In this document: positions 17,365 to 25,038 of the stretch, piece after piece
Layout of the letters: every line of letters begins with the position of its first letter
Numbering within the stretch: the first letter of the stretch is position 1
Assembly: GCA_031262495.1 (NCBI GenBank)
Contig: JAISHV010000054.1
Location: 1-38,157, forward strand
Length of the DNA stretch: 38,157 nt
Origin: Ruminococcus sp.
GTDB taxonomy: Bacteria > Bacillota > Clostridia > Oscillospirales > Ruminococcaceae
Direction: 5' to 3'
Notes under the pieces: model-generated
What the model was told of the DNA's origin: nothing
The model's database searches: none
What the model saw: only the letters and a program-made list of their open reading frames with translations
Made by a program: the position numbers and the translations under genes

Positions 17365-17796
17365 TCACTCAATCTCAACTTCAAAACCCGGAACGCCTGT
17401 ACAATCCGCGTTACAGAGGATTTTTGCCGGTCGTTCAAGAATTATTTCAGCCGCCGTAATGTCAGTTATGTCTAAATCTCCGTCCGGCGATTCAATATAG
17501 TCGTCAAGGTCATCAGTCGAGTAAATATGCTTTACAACCGTAAATAACTTATCGTGTTGATACTGCCGCACAAAGGGGGTACAACACCTGTCGCACACTT
17601 CGTTTACGCCGTAATTAATACTAACACTCAGAGTAATTATACCGGCGTGATTTTGTGCAACAGCCGTGACTTTAATGTCGTCCGCAAAATCAACATCTGT
17701 GAGGTTGCCGATTATCATATCCGTTTTTGGCAATGAAATGTCGAAGGTTTGCGTAAGTCCCGTCTGCTCGAAAACAGAACGAATATTTATATTCAT
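17365..17796 (-). CDS. YceD / DUF177 protein
   Basis: A 143-residue member of the DUF177 (YceD) family, which is nearly always encoded before rpmF and is linked to 23S rRNA accumulation in other bacteria and plants. Family-typical elements visible are the CDRCCTPF segment mid-protein, the acidic stretch DDLDDYIESPDGDLDI and a Cys-containing end (CNADCTG). The frame can be extended to a TTG at 17847, but that extension (Arg/Pro-rich) is read from a GC-rich hairpin. MNINIRSVFEQ at 17796 is the better start, although its binding site is poor, being occupied by the hairpin foot. Promoter and leader are listed separately. Confidence 0.85.
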   Translation of the reverse strand: MNINIRSVFEQTGLTQTFDISLPKTDMIIGNLTDVDFADDIKVTAVAQNHAGIITLSVSINYGVNEVCDRCCTPFVRQYQHDKLFTVVKHIYSTDDLDDYIESPDGDLDITDITAAEIILERPAKILCNADCTGVPGFEVEIE

Positions 17797-17802
17797 AGAA
17801 AT

Positions 17803-17848
17803 TTTGCGGCGGGGAGCCCCCGCAGGCTTAATAGTCTGAAGCCGCAAA
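17803..17848 (-). promoter_or_regulatory. Structured leader of yceD-rpmF
   Basis: An outer inverted repeat (TTTGCGGC at 17803-17810, GCCGCAAA at 17841-17848) encloses and partly overlaps an inner hairpin (GCGGGG, AGC, CCCCGC at 17809-17823). The two share the GC at 17809-17810, so they compete. On the mRNA this sits between the promoter and the yceD start and ends 6 nt before the ATG, covering the place where a ribosome binding site should be. A regulatory hairpin or an inserted repeat would both explain it. Confidence 0.5.
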
Positions 17849-17883
17849 TAACATCAGATTTTTACGCCACAAACAGCTTAAAC

Positions 17884-17913
17884 ATTATACCATACTTAAA
17901 GCTGGTTTGTCAA
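17884..17913 (-). promoter_or_regulatory. Promoter for yceD-rpmF
   Basis: On minus: TTGACA (17908-17913), 18 nt, TATAAT (17884-17889). Predicted start near 17876, giving a leader of about 80 nt. Confidence 0.75.
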
Positions 17914-17988
17914 TATTATTTATAAATTTGTTATTTGCTACAATTACTTTGCTGAATTAAAGAAATAAACTGTAAACATTCACAATTT

Positions 17989-18013
17989 GTCGCCGTTCTT
18001 ATAGAGCGGCGAC
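17989..18013. other. Stem-loop downstream of the P-loop gene
   Basis: GTCGCCGTTC, loop TTATA, GAGCGGCGAC: ten pairs including one G-U. The flanking T-run is weak on both strands, so I call it a stem-loop and possible terminator only. Confidence 0.5.
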
Positions 18014-18027
18014 ATTTTATATTGCGT

Positions 18028-18060
18028 TTGAGCAACGATTGAGCAATAATTGAGCTACTT
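18028..18060. repeat. Three 11-bp direct repeats at a gene 3' end
   Basis: TTGAGCAACGA, TTGAGCAATAA and TTGAGCTACTT stand in tandem. The last one contains the stop codon of the P-loop gene on minus. Confidence 0.5.
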
Positions 18061-18474
18061 TGTTTCGGCGATTTCGTATTTCGTAACGTAGTCAGGCAAT
18101 TTATCACTGTCCTCTGATACCGTAAATACAACTTCCACATCGTCTTTTGTGAGTTTATTGATTTTTGTAAACAATGCCGCGAGTGCTTCATAATCAGCAC
18201 CGCCAACTTTTAATATTGCATCAACGAAAATACTCTTGATATCATAATTCCCGGCAACAAGCCCTGCGATAAGCCCGTAGAAAGATTCAAATGAGTAAAT
18301 TGAGCTGTCGTCAGTAGATACCAGACGTACAGACGTCGATATATCGTATCTGAGTTTTTCGCCTTTGTCGATAACCACAACATAACCGTTTGTGGTCGCC
18401 GCCGCTTCATTTATCAGCGCGATCAGCTTCTTTGTTTTTCCCGAACCTTTGCCTCCGGTAATGATTTTTACCAT
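18055..18474 (-). CDS. Small P-loop ATP-binding protein, function unknown
   Basis: 139 residues with a Walker A motif GGKGSGKT (7-14) at the very N-terminus and a possible Walker B (IKSIFVDA, about residues 79-86). It is too short for a full motor or kinase and no partner domain is visible. Homologous small proteins in Clostridia are sometimes labelled PilT-like, which the sequence does not support beyond the P-loop. It has its own promoter (18529-18557), so it is monocistronic. An 11-bp tandem repeat runs through its stop codon. Confidence 0.75.
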   Translation of the reverse strand: MVKIITGGKGSGKTKKLIALINEAAATTNGYVVVIDKGEKLRYDISTSVRLVSTDDSSIYSFESFYGLIAGLVAGNYDIKSIFVDAILKVGGADYEALAALFTKINKLTKDDVEVVFTVSEDSDKLPDYVTKYEIAETK

Positions 18475-18528
18475 CTTTGCACCTCTTTTGATTATTTTTG
18501 TATTTGCCCCATGTCATCTCTTAAAGTA

Positions 18529-18557
18529 ATTATACCATAATTTTCGTCTGATGTAAA
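18529..18557 (-). promoter_or_regulatory. Promoter for the small P-loop gene
   Basis: On minus: TTTACA (18552-18557), 17 nt, TATAAT (18529-18534), about 55 nt upstream of the ATG. Confidence 0.65.
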
Positions 18558-18582
18558 GCCTTTTTGAAAATTTTTAATAATA

Positions 18583-18722
18583 CAGAAATCAGATGTCAGA
18601 AATCAGATATCAGAGTCAGAAGTCAGAGGTCAGATTATACGAATCGCATTTTTTGTTAATATTCAGCAGTCATTCACTGATTTCTGACATCTGATTTCTG
18701 ACTTCTGTGTTGACATCTGTGT
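18583..18722. repeat. CAGA-type arrays forming a 24-bp perfect inverted repeat after pgi
   Basis: A degenerate tandem array of CAGAAATCAGATGT/CAGAAGTCAGAGGT units (18583-18638) faces an inverted array (18677-18722) that starts at the pgi stop codon with ACACAGA. Positions 18583-18606 and 18677-18700 are exact reverse complements over 24 bases, with 70 nt between. Transcription from pgi would produce a long hairpin; no T-run follows. Confidence 0.75.
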
Positions 18723-20066
18723 TTAGCCTAATTTTTTCTCAAGTTCAGCTCTTTTTTCTTCGTAGCCGGGTTTGCCGAGGAGCGCGTACATATTGTTTTT
18801 ATAACCCTCTACACCGGGTTGGTCAAAGGGATTTACGCCTAACATATATCCGCTTACTGCACAGGCTTTCTCAAAGAAATAAATCAAATAGCCTACGTTC
18901 TCTTCGTCAATTTTATCCATTTCAATAATTATATTAGGTACGCCGCCCTCTGTGTGAGCTAAAACTGTACCCTCAAAAGCTTTGCGGTTTACCATCGACA
19001 TATTTTGCCCTGTTAAAAAATTCAAGCCGTCAATATTGTCCTTGTCATTTTCAAGGAAAATGTCGGTTTTCGGTGTTTTAATGTCAATTACTGTCTCAAA
19101 CATAATATTTGAGCCATCTTGAACAAATTGTCCCAGCGAGTGGAGGTCGGTTGAGAAAGTCACCGAGGCGGGGAATAAACCTTTGCCGTCTTTGCCTTCT
19201 GATTCGCCGAAAAGCTGTTTGAACCACTCCGACATCATGGCATAAGCCGGGTCATAGGAAACCATAAGCTCAACAGATTTGCCTTTGCGGTAGAGGATAT
19301 TGCGGACTGCGGCATATTTATAGCAATCATTTGAAGCATAGGGCAAAACTGTATCTTCTACCGCTTTTTGTGCACCGGCTATAACCGCATCAATATCAAT
19401 GCCCGCACACGCCATCGGTAAAAGCCCAACCGCCGTCAGCACAGAAAAACGCCCGCCCACATCATCGGGCACCACGAATGTGCGATAGCCTTCTTCATCG
19501 GCAAGCTTTTTAAGCGTACCGCGCGCTTTGTCGGTTGTACAGAAAATACGGTCGCGAACGCCGTCCTTGCCGTATTTGGCAATCATTTTTTCGCGGATAA
19601 TTCTGAAAGCGAGAGCCGGTTCTGTGGTTGTGCCGGATTTACTGATTACGTTAATGCAAATGTCGCGGTCTTCGATAATTGAAAGAACCTCGTTTAAGTA
19701 GGCGGGATTAATGCTGTTGCCTATGTAGTAAATGTCGGGCGTATCTTTTTTCAAATTATTGTAAAGCGGGGATTTCAACAGGTCAATAACCGCCCGCGCT
19801 CCCAAATATGAGCCGCCGATACCGATAACAAGCAGAGCGGAAGATTTCTTAATAATCTTAGCCGAATCCTTTATCAGTTCAATTTCTTTTACATATTCAG
19901 GATTTGTTGTTAAATCAAAGGGCAGAGTAGTCCAGCCTAAAAAATCATTGCCGGGACCGTTTTTTGAGTCAAGCAAAGCGGCTGCGGCATTTACGCCATC
20001 CTCAGCGTAAGCGATTTCATGGTCGGCTACAAAGCCTTTGAGGTAATTTGTATTCAGTTTAATCAT
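18723..20066 (-). CDS. pgi: Glucose-6-phosphate isomerase
   Basis: Interconverts glucose-6-phosphate and fructose-6-phosphate in glycolysis and gluconeogenesis. The 447 residues match the usual length for Firmicutes. The sugar-phosphate-binding SIS fold shows GIGGSYLGARA, VISKSGTTTEPA and the family signature region GESEGKDGKGLFP with STDLHSLGQF. GGGGGATAAA precedes the ATG. A promoter lies at 20147-20175 and a 17-nt palindrome (AACTTTCG, C, CGAAAGTT; 20096-20112) sits in the leader. The stop codon is followed without gap by a CAGA-type repeat array. Confidence 0.97.
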   Translation of the reverse strand: MIKLNTNYLKGFVADHEIAYAEDGVNAAAALLDSKNGPGNDFLGWTTLPFDLTTNPEYVKEIELIKDSAKIIKKSSALLVIGIGGSYLGARAVIDLLKSPLYNNLKKDTPDIYYIGNSINPAYLNEVLSIIEDRDICINVISKSGTTTEPALAFRIIREKMIAKYGKDGVRDRIFCTTDKARGTLKKLADEEGYRTFVVPDDVGGRFSVLTAVGLLPMACAGIDIDAVIAGAQKAVEDTVLPYASNDCYKYAAVRNILYRKGKSVELMVSYDPAYAMMSEWFKQLFGESEGKDGKGLFPASVTFSTDLHSLGQFVQDGSNIMFETVIDIKTPKTDIFLENDKDNIDGLNFLTGQNMSMVNRKAFEGTVLAHTEGGVPNIIIEMDKIDEENVGYLIYFFEKACAVSGYMLGVNPFDQPGVEGYKNNMYALLGKPGYEEKRAELEKKLG

Positions 20067-20095
20067 TTTATCCCCCGAAATTACAGCGAAAGGAA

Positions 20096-20112
20096 AACTT
20101 TCGCCGAAAGTT
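20096..20112. promoter_or_regulatory. Palindrome in the pgi leader
   Basis: AACTTTCG C CGAAAGTT, perfect over 8 bp per arm, between the pgi promoter and its ribosome binding site. Could be a short leader hairpin or an operator; nothing else identifies it. Confidence 0.35.
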
Positions 20113-20146
20113 TAGTGTAACGTTCTTTGATAAACAAAGCTAATTA

Positions 20147-20175
20147 ACTATATCACATTTTCAGAGAATTTTCAA
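20147..20175 (-). promoter_or_regulatory. Promoter for pgi
   Basis: On minus: TTGAAA (20170-20175), 17 nt, TATAGT (20147-20152); start predicted near 20140, about 75 nt before the ATG. Confidence 0.6.
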
Positions 20176-20233
20176 TAGAAATTTTACTTATATTTTTTGA
20201 ACAATTTGTATCTTAGCAATTTCGACGATATTA

Positions 20234-21400
20234 TCAGTCGAAAGAGAAAATATTTTGTAGAAATAGTACAATATTTTTCTTAAAATTAACTTGTTCTGCC
20301 GCACCGTCAGCATAGATATCTATTTTATAAACGAAATTATTGTCTATATAGTAGTGTATTTCTCCGACTTTTTGATTTACAAAAACGGGCGCGTAAATAT
20401 ATTCGGGTAAAATCACTTTGATTTCGATATTTTGCGCCTGATTGCGGCGTACGGTGAATTCTTGACCTTCAGCGGCTTTGATGTTTACTTCGGGCGTATA
20501 ACCGTTTCTTATTTTGATTGACTGCGGTAAATCATCCGGGATTTGCGCCTTAACACTTGTGAAATTTTCAAAGCCCGCATCAAGGAGTTTCTCTGCATAC
20601 TCAAACATTTTATCCTCATCGGGGAAACTGAGTAAAACTATACCGTAAGTGTTAGAGCCGCGCTCAGCTGCCGCAGCTAAGCACTCCCCTGTCGCCTTTG
20701 ATGTCCCGTATTTATAGCCGATACAGCCTTTATAATCGCGTACAAGGCGGTTTGAATTCACGAGTTGGGCTTTGTCGCCTCTGACATAATCAAGTGATGT
20801 AACAAAAAATTCCGATAAAAAGTCATTTTCATAGCGGTTTAATGCCGAAATTATCTTAGCTAAATCGGCGGCAGTTGAGATTTGTTCTTCTGCGTTTTCA
20901 TAGCCGTGCACGTTAGTAAATATTGTTGACTCCAGTCCTAATTCTTCGGCAATTCGTTTTTCGGCTTCGAGGAATTTACTTTCTGTGCCTGATACTGCTT
21001 CGGCAAGAGCAATCGCCGCATCGTTTGCATTTCCGATAATTACTGCGCGAAACAGTTCGCCTATCGTGATTTCATCGCCTGTTTCAAGCCATACAGAAGC
21101 ACCTTTGACTGAATTTGCGGCGGCTGATGCTACTGCCGTGTCGTCAAATGAGAGTTTCCCGGAATTAACGGCTTCGGCTGCTGTCAAAATTGTCATAAGT
21201 TTATTCATAACCCCGACAGGCACAGAGGTTTCGGCGTTCTTTTCATACAGTATTTTCCCTGATTTTACATCAAATAGAATACAAGCCGGAGTTAGTTTCG
21301 CGCTTTCACTGTCTGATGTAACATTTTCAGCTGCACTCACATTAAATGTAAAAGTAACAGTAATTACGATTGACACCACTATGCAAATTAATATTTTCAT
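20234..21400 (-). CDS. DacF-like D-Ala-D-Ala carboxypeptidase homologue, all catalytic motifs lost
   Basis: 388 residues with a signal peptide (1-23, VSA-A cleavage), a PBP5-type transpeptidase fold (about 34-275) and a C-terminal PBP5_C beta domain (about 285-370). Alignment by eye to DacF/PBP5 is ungapped around each motif, yet the SxxK serine is Val64 (PVGVMNK, Lys67 kept), SxN reads Asn124-Ala-Asn126 (IIGNANDAA) and KTG reads Lys230-Tyr-Gly232 (GYKYGTS). The codons were checked: GTT, AAT and TAT. The fold-forming residues around them are conserved, so it is not decaying. It is probably a secreted non-catalytic peptidoglycan-binding or scaffolding protein. GGAG precedes the ATG. No C-terminal membrane anchor is obvious. 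Confidence 0.85.
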   Translation of the reverse strand: MKILICIVVSIVITVTFTFNVSAAENVTSDSESAKLTPACILFDVKSGKILYEKNAETSVPVGVMNKLMTILTAAEAVNSGKLSFDDTAVASAAANSVKGASVWLETGDEITIGELFRAVIIGNANDAAIALAEAVSGTESKFLEAEKRIAEELGLESTIFTNVHGYENAEEQISTAADLAKIISALNRYENDFLSEFFVTSLDYVRGDKAQLVNSNRLVRDYKGCIGYKYGTSKATGECLAAAAERGSNTYGIVLLSFPDEDKMFEYAEKLLDAGFENFTSVKAQIPDDLPQSIKIRNGYTPEVNIKAAEGQEFTVRRNQAQNIEIKVILPEYIYAPVFVNQKVGEIHYYIDNNFVYKIDIYADGAAEQVNFKKNIVLFLQNIFSFD

Positions 21401-21581
21401 AAAAAACTCCGCAGAAATAGTAGAATTACACTTATTTTTCCCGAATTTTTTTAAAATATCAGCATAAAATTTCGTTTAGGGAAAATACAGAAATTGTCGA
21501 AAAATGAAGAAATAAGTAACATTTGCTTTTCCATTACATATAATAAATTATACAAATTTATTTTTACTATGCAAATACCAC

Positions 21582-21618
21582 ACGGATTGCCCGCTTAGAA
21601 AATAACTACGCAGTCCGT
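21582..21618 (+). other. Leader hairpin before the DUF3343 gene
   Basis: ACGGATTGC (21582-21590) pairs with GCAGTCCGT (21610-21618), nine pairs with one G-U and a 19-nt loop. It ends just upstream of the GTGAGG ribosome binding site of the gene at 21636. Confidence 0.35.
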
Positions 21619-21635
21619 TAATGTGAGGTTTTAAT

Positions 21636-21860
21636 ATGAGATATATGCTCGGAATGTCCGGTCAGGCGACTGCCCAGCGCGCGCAAAATATCCTGATGAC
21701 TTTGCGCCCGCCTATTTTCTCCGAAGTAAAACACACAACAAACCCCGGCGGATGCAGTTGGGGCGTTGAGGTTGAGACAAACGATATTGACTATATTATT
21801 CGTATACTTGCGGAATACCGTATTGCCGCTAAAACAGTCAGATTAAATACGGTAGGTTAG
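21636..21860 (+). CDS. DUF3343 putative Se/S carrier-like protein
   Basis: A 74-residue protein with the DUF3343 pattern: a hydrophobic first strand (MRYMLGMSG), a central GGCSWGVEV with the single Cys, and a C-terminal helix and strand resembling a TusA/YedF-like small carrier. Known members often sit next to a cysteine-desulfurase-like protein and selenium genes. Here the desulfurase follows 45 nt downstream. It acts presumably as a carrier of activated sulfur or selenium in the cytoplasm, by family context only. GTGAGG lies upstream of the ATG, preceded by a small leader hairpin. Confidence 0.75.
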   Translation: MRYMLGMSGQATAQRAQNILMTLRPPIFSEVKHTTNPGGCSWGVEVETNDIDYIIRILAEYRIAAKTVRLNTVG

Positions 21861-21905
21861 ACAACAGGTTTAAGAAGCAATTTAATCAGCAGATAGGAGT
21901 TTTAA

Positions 21906-23018
21906 ATGGTTAACTTTGATAACGCCGCAACAACATATCCAAAGCCGCAATCAGTTTTAAGAGCGTTCGCCGAAGCACCGATTAATTACGGCGGGAACCC
22001 CGGCAGGAGCGGTCACGCTCTTTCTGTCTCTACATCAAATGAAATTTATAAAACACGCGAAAAAATCGCCGCAATGTTCGGCGGTTTCCCTGAAAATACC
22101 GCTTTTACGTTAAATTGTACTTACGCATTAAATTTTGCCATAAAAGGTATTCCAAACGGACACATTGTAATTTCGGATCTTGAACATAACGCCGTTGCGC
22201 GCCCGGTTTACGCGAAAACGGGCGGCGGGGCGGCTCCGAAAATGTCCGTTGCCCATATTGATACAGACCCGAAAAAGACCCTTGATAACATCCGCCGAAA
22301 GCTGACACGCAACACCAAAGCTGTCGTTATGACACTGGGCAGTAATATTACGGGGCAAATTACACCTTTTTCGGCTGTCGGGGATTTTTGCCGCAAAAAC
22401 AATCTTATATTTATTGCAGATGGTGCGCAAGCGGCAGGGGTAATACCTATCAATATTGAACGTAACAACATCAATTTCCTCTGCTGTCCGGGGCATAAGG
22501 GGCTATATGGTCCTGCCGGAACAGGTTTTATACTGTCAGACGGGAAGTATAAACTAAGTCCCATAATTCAAGGCGGAACAGGCAGTGCCTCACTTGAACT
22601 CACTCAACCCGGTGAAATGCCCGATGCGCTCGAAAGCGGTACTGTGAATACAGCGGGAATTATTGCCCTCGGTGCGGGTATTGATTTTGTTAACAGTATG
22701 GGGTTAAGCAGTATTTACTCTCATGAATCGGAGCTTTGCAATATCTTTATTGAGGGACTGAAGAAAATGCCCGGTATAACAATTTACCGAAATAACGAAG
22801 CGGCGGCATTGCCGATAGTACTGTTTAATAAAGAAGGTATCGACTCAAACGCACTTGCCGATAAACTGTCGGATAAGGGGTTTGCTCTGCGCGGCGGTTT
22901 GCATTGCGCGGGAATAGCCCATAAATCCATAGGCACAGCCCCCGCCGGAGCACTGCGGTTTTCGCCGTCGGTGTTTAATACGGCGGAGGAAGTCGTAAAT
23001 TTATTAAAGGCGATATAA
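21906..23018 (+). CDS. Cysteine desulfurase-like aminotransferase class V
   Basis: A PLP-dependent enzyme of 370 residues. FDNAATTYPKP lies at the N-terminus, the PLP-site segment ADGAQAAG at about 171-178, and the Schiff-base lysine Lys198 in CCPGHKGLYGP. A catalytic-type cysteine, Cys334, lies in LRGGLHCAG. Together these fit the EF2568-type desulfurase subfamily rather than IscS, since the active Cys lies in the short RGGLHCAG loop. It probably mobilises sulfur (or selenium) from cysteine to the DUF3343 protein encoded just upstream. TAGGAG precedes the ATG. The gene is convergent with a rhodanese-fusion reductase, and a REP-like pair fills the gap. Confidence 0.88.
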   Translation: MVNFDNAATTYPKPQSVLRAFAEAPINYGGNPGRSGHALSVSTSNEIYKTREKIAAMFGGFPENTAFTLNCTYALNFAIKGIPNGHIVISDLEHNAVARPVYAKTGGGAAPKMSVAHIDTDPKKTLDNIRRKLTRNTKAVVMTLGSNITGQITPFSAVGDFCRKNNLIFIADGAQAAGVIPINIERNNINFLCCPGHKGLYGPAGTGFILSDGKYKLSPIIQGGTGSASLELTQPGEMPDALESGTVNTAGIIALGAGIDFVNSMGLSSIYSHESELCNIFIEGLKKMPGITIYRNNEAAALPIVLFNKEGIDSNALADKLSDKGFALRGGLHCAGIAHKSIGTAPAGALRFSPSVFNTAEEVVNLLKAI

Positions 23019-23037
23019 GAAATATGACAGATGGTTT

Positions 23038-23201
23038 TGTAGGGGCGGTGCGCCGCGCCGCGTAGCGTTGCTACCCCGCCCGCCCGCACATCATAAAATA
23101 CATTAATTTAGACTAATCACGGAATTAAAATAATTTATTGCTTTTCAACCAAAATTTTACGATTGAGAGTATGCGGGCGACCGAGGGCGGTCGCCCCTAC
23201 A
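23038..23201. repeat. REP-like inverted pair with GTAG at the outer ends (type I), copy 2
   Basis: The right unit (23172-23201, minus) has stem GGGCGACCG/CGGTCGCCC. The left unit (23038-23089, plus) starts GTAGGGGCGG and ends CCCGCCCGCCCGCA but carries about 25 extra bases, including a nested hairpin GTAGC, GTT, GCTAC. The core between them is 82 bp, as in the pair at 8777-8917. It occupies nearly the whole gap between two convergent genes. Confidence 0.75.
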
Positions 23202-23205
23202 AATT

Positions 23206-24873
23206 TCACACCATTTCCGAATAAAGCCTATACCCACCCTCTAAATTAAAACAATCAAACCCTTTATCCGCAAGAATACGGCAAGCTATATAACTGCGCT
23301 GACCGGAACGGCAGTTCACGTATACGAGCTTTCCTACGGGGATTTCATTTATTCTTTCGCGTAAATTGTCAAGCGGGATATTCTTAGCATTGTTGATATG
23401 ACCGCCTGCGAATTCACGTTCGGTACGAACGTCAATGAAAATTACTCCCGACTCGACGAGGGCATCAACCTCATCGGCGTGAATATGCTTTACGTAACCT
23501 TTCACGATATTTTGCGCCGCCATACCGGCAATGTTTACAGGGTCTTTGGCTGATGAAAATTGCGGCGCATAACATAGTTCAAGCTCCGTCAAATCATCCA
23601 CTGTACCGCCGAAATGCAGAAGCGTTGCTAAAATATCTGCGCGTTTGTCAATTCCCTTTTTGCCGATAAACTCGCCGCCTAATACCTTGCCTGTTTTTTT
23701 ATCAAAAATAATCTTTGACGAAATCATTGAAGCGTTACCGTACCATGAAGCATTGGACGGCGAATAGGTAAAAACAAAATCCGCTTCAAATCCCGCCTTT
23801 TTCGCCGCAATTTCAGAAAATCCCGTCTGCGCCGCCGTCAAGTCAAAGAAACGGATTATATTGCTCCCGAGCGCACCGTTATAGGGCGTTTTTTCGGTGT
23901 TTCGGGTTTCGGCGCAGATATTATCAGCAACAATTCTCCCTTGTTTATTCGCCGGACCGGCAAGCTGACAAATCATGGGTTCGCCGCTGATATTATTATA
24001 AGTCATTACGGCATCACCGGCGGCGTAAATATTTTTGACATTTGTCTGCATAAATTTATCCGTCAAAATCGCACCGTTCGCAGTGAGTTCAATACCGCTT
24101 CCGTGTAAAAAATCCGTATCGGGTCTTACGCCGGCCGCAATAATCAGTATGTCTGCCGTAAGTTCTGTTTCACTTTTGAGCGTAATTTTTAAATTTTCAC
24201 CTGACTTTGAAATTTTTGTTATAGTATCATTCATGAAAAGCGAAATGCCGTGTCGCTCAGCTTCGGTCATCAGCGGATAAGATATGTCAAAATCTATTTT
24301 CGGCATCAAACTTTTATCCAGTGAAATAATTGAAACATCAAGTCCCGCATTAACTAAATTTTCCGCCATTTCAAGTGAAATCGCTCCGCCGCCTAAGATT
24401 GCGGCGGTTTTCGCTTTACCATAGGAAATGGCATTTTTAATAATCACCGCATCTTTAATAGTGCGGACAATAAAAACGCTTTGCATAACAGCTTTGCCGT
24501 AAATCCCCTCGATATCGGGAATAATCGGCTCTGAGCCCGGTGAAATTATCAAAAAATCAAAACTTTCATCATACATTCGGTTAAGGGTTTTGTCAAAGAC
24601 ATTGACTGTTTTTTTATCGGGATTTACTTTTAAAACTTCACATTTCACGCGAGCGTCAATATTATACCGCGCCTTAAAACTCTCCGGGCTTTGAAGCAAT
24701 AAATCCCCGCCGTCTTCTATGACATTCCCCGTAAAATACGGCAGACCGCAATTCGCAAACGAGATAAAATCACCCTTTTCAAAGATAATTATCTCCGCTT
24801 CTTCATCAAGCCGCCGCAAGCGCGCAGCAGCTGTAGCTCCGGCGGCTACTCCGCCTATGATTACAGTTTTCAT
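23206..24873 (-). CDS. CoA-disulfide reductase-type flavoprotein with C-terminal rhodanese
   Basis: A 555-residue fusion. The N-terminal two-dinucleotide-fold oxidoreductase has FAD motif IIGGVAAGATAA (5-16), redox Cys42 in SFANCGLPY, an NAD(P)H-binding AILGGGAISLEMA and the C-terminal FAD site IYAAGDAV. A linker leads to a rhodanese domain (about 465-555) with active Cys521 in VNCRSGQRS. This is the CoADR-rhodanese architecture, acting on CoA disulfides, persulfides or polysulfides. The frame begins five codons earlier, but the ATGGGAGG there is the binding site for the ATG at 24873. It faces the DUF3343-desulfurase pair, suggesting linked sulfur handling. Confidence 0.9.
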   Translation of the reverse strand: MKTVIIGGVAAGATAAARLRRLDEEAEIIIFEKGDFISFANCGLPYFTGNVIEDGGDLLLQSPESFKARYNIDARVKCEVLKVNPDKKTVNVFDKTLNRMYDESFDFLIISPGSEPIIPDIEGIYGKAVMQSVFIVRTIKDAVIIKNAISYGKAKTAAILGGGAISLEMAENLVNAGLDVSIISLDKSLMPKIDFDISYPLMTEAERHGISLFMNDTITKISKSGENLKITLKSETELTADILIIAAGVRPDTDFLHGSGIELTANGAILTDKFMQTNVKNIYAAGDAVMTYNNISGEPMICQLAGPANKQGRIVADNICAETRNTEKTPYNGALGSNIIRFFDLTAAQTGFSEIAAKKAGFEADFVFTYSPSNASWYGNASMISSKIIFDKKTGKVLGGEFIGKKGIDKRADILATLLHFGGTVDDLTELELCYAPQFSSAKDPVNIAGMAAQNIVKGYVKHIHADEVDALVESGVIFIDVRTEREFAGGHINNAKNIPLDNLRERINEIPVGKLVYVNCRSGQRSYIACRILADKGFDCFNLEGGYRLYSEMV

Positions 24874-24969
24874 AAAAAATCCTCCCATTAAATGATTTTG
24901 TGAAATTTAATTTTATATTATTATACATTATAATTGTGAAATTAATTTAGTTATTTGTTAAAAATTTAT

Positions 24970-24998
24970 TGACAATTTTTTTAAATTATGATATACTT
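24970..24998 (+). promoter_or_regulatory. Promoter for the two-TM protein
   Basis: TTGACA (24970-24975), 17 nt, TATACT (24993-24998). It covers the ATG at 24988, so that codon cannot be the start of the gene; the ATG at 25039 is used. Confidence 0.75.
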
Positions 24999-25038
24999 TA
25001 AAAAGGAATATTCAAAAATATATGAGGGTACGCTTTTT

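Noticed and set aside
17989-18013. Terminator of the P-loop gene
   Set aside because: The stem is good but lacks a T-run on the minus strand, so it is listed only as a stem-loop.
18583-18722. CAGA arrays as a CRISPR or as iterons of an origin
   Set aside because: Units are 7-10 bp, degenerate and contiguous, found at many gene ends, with no rep or dnaA gene nearby.
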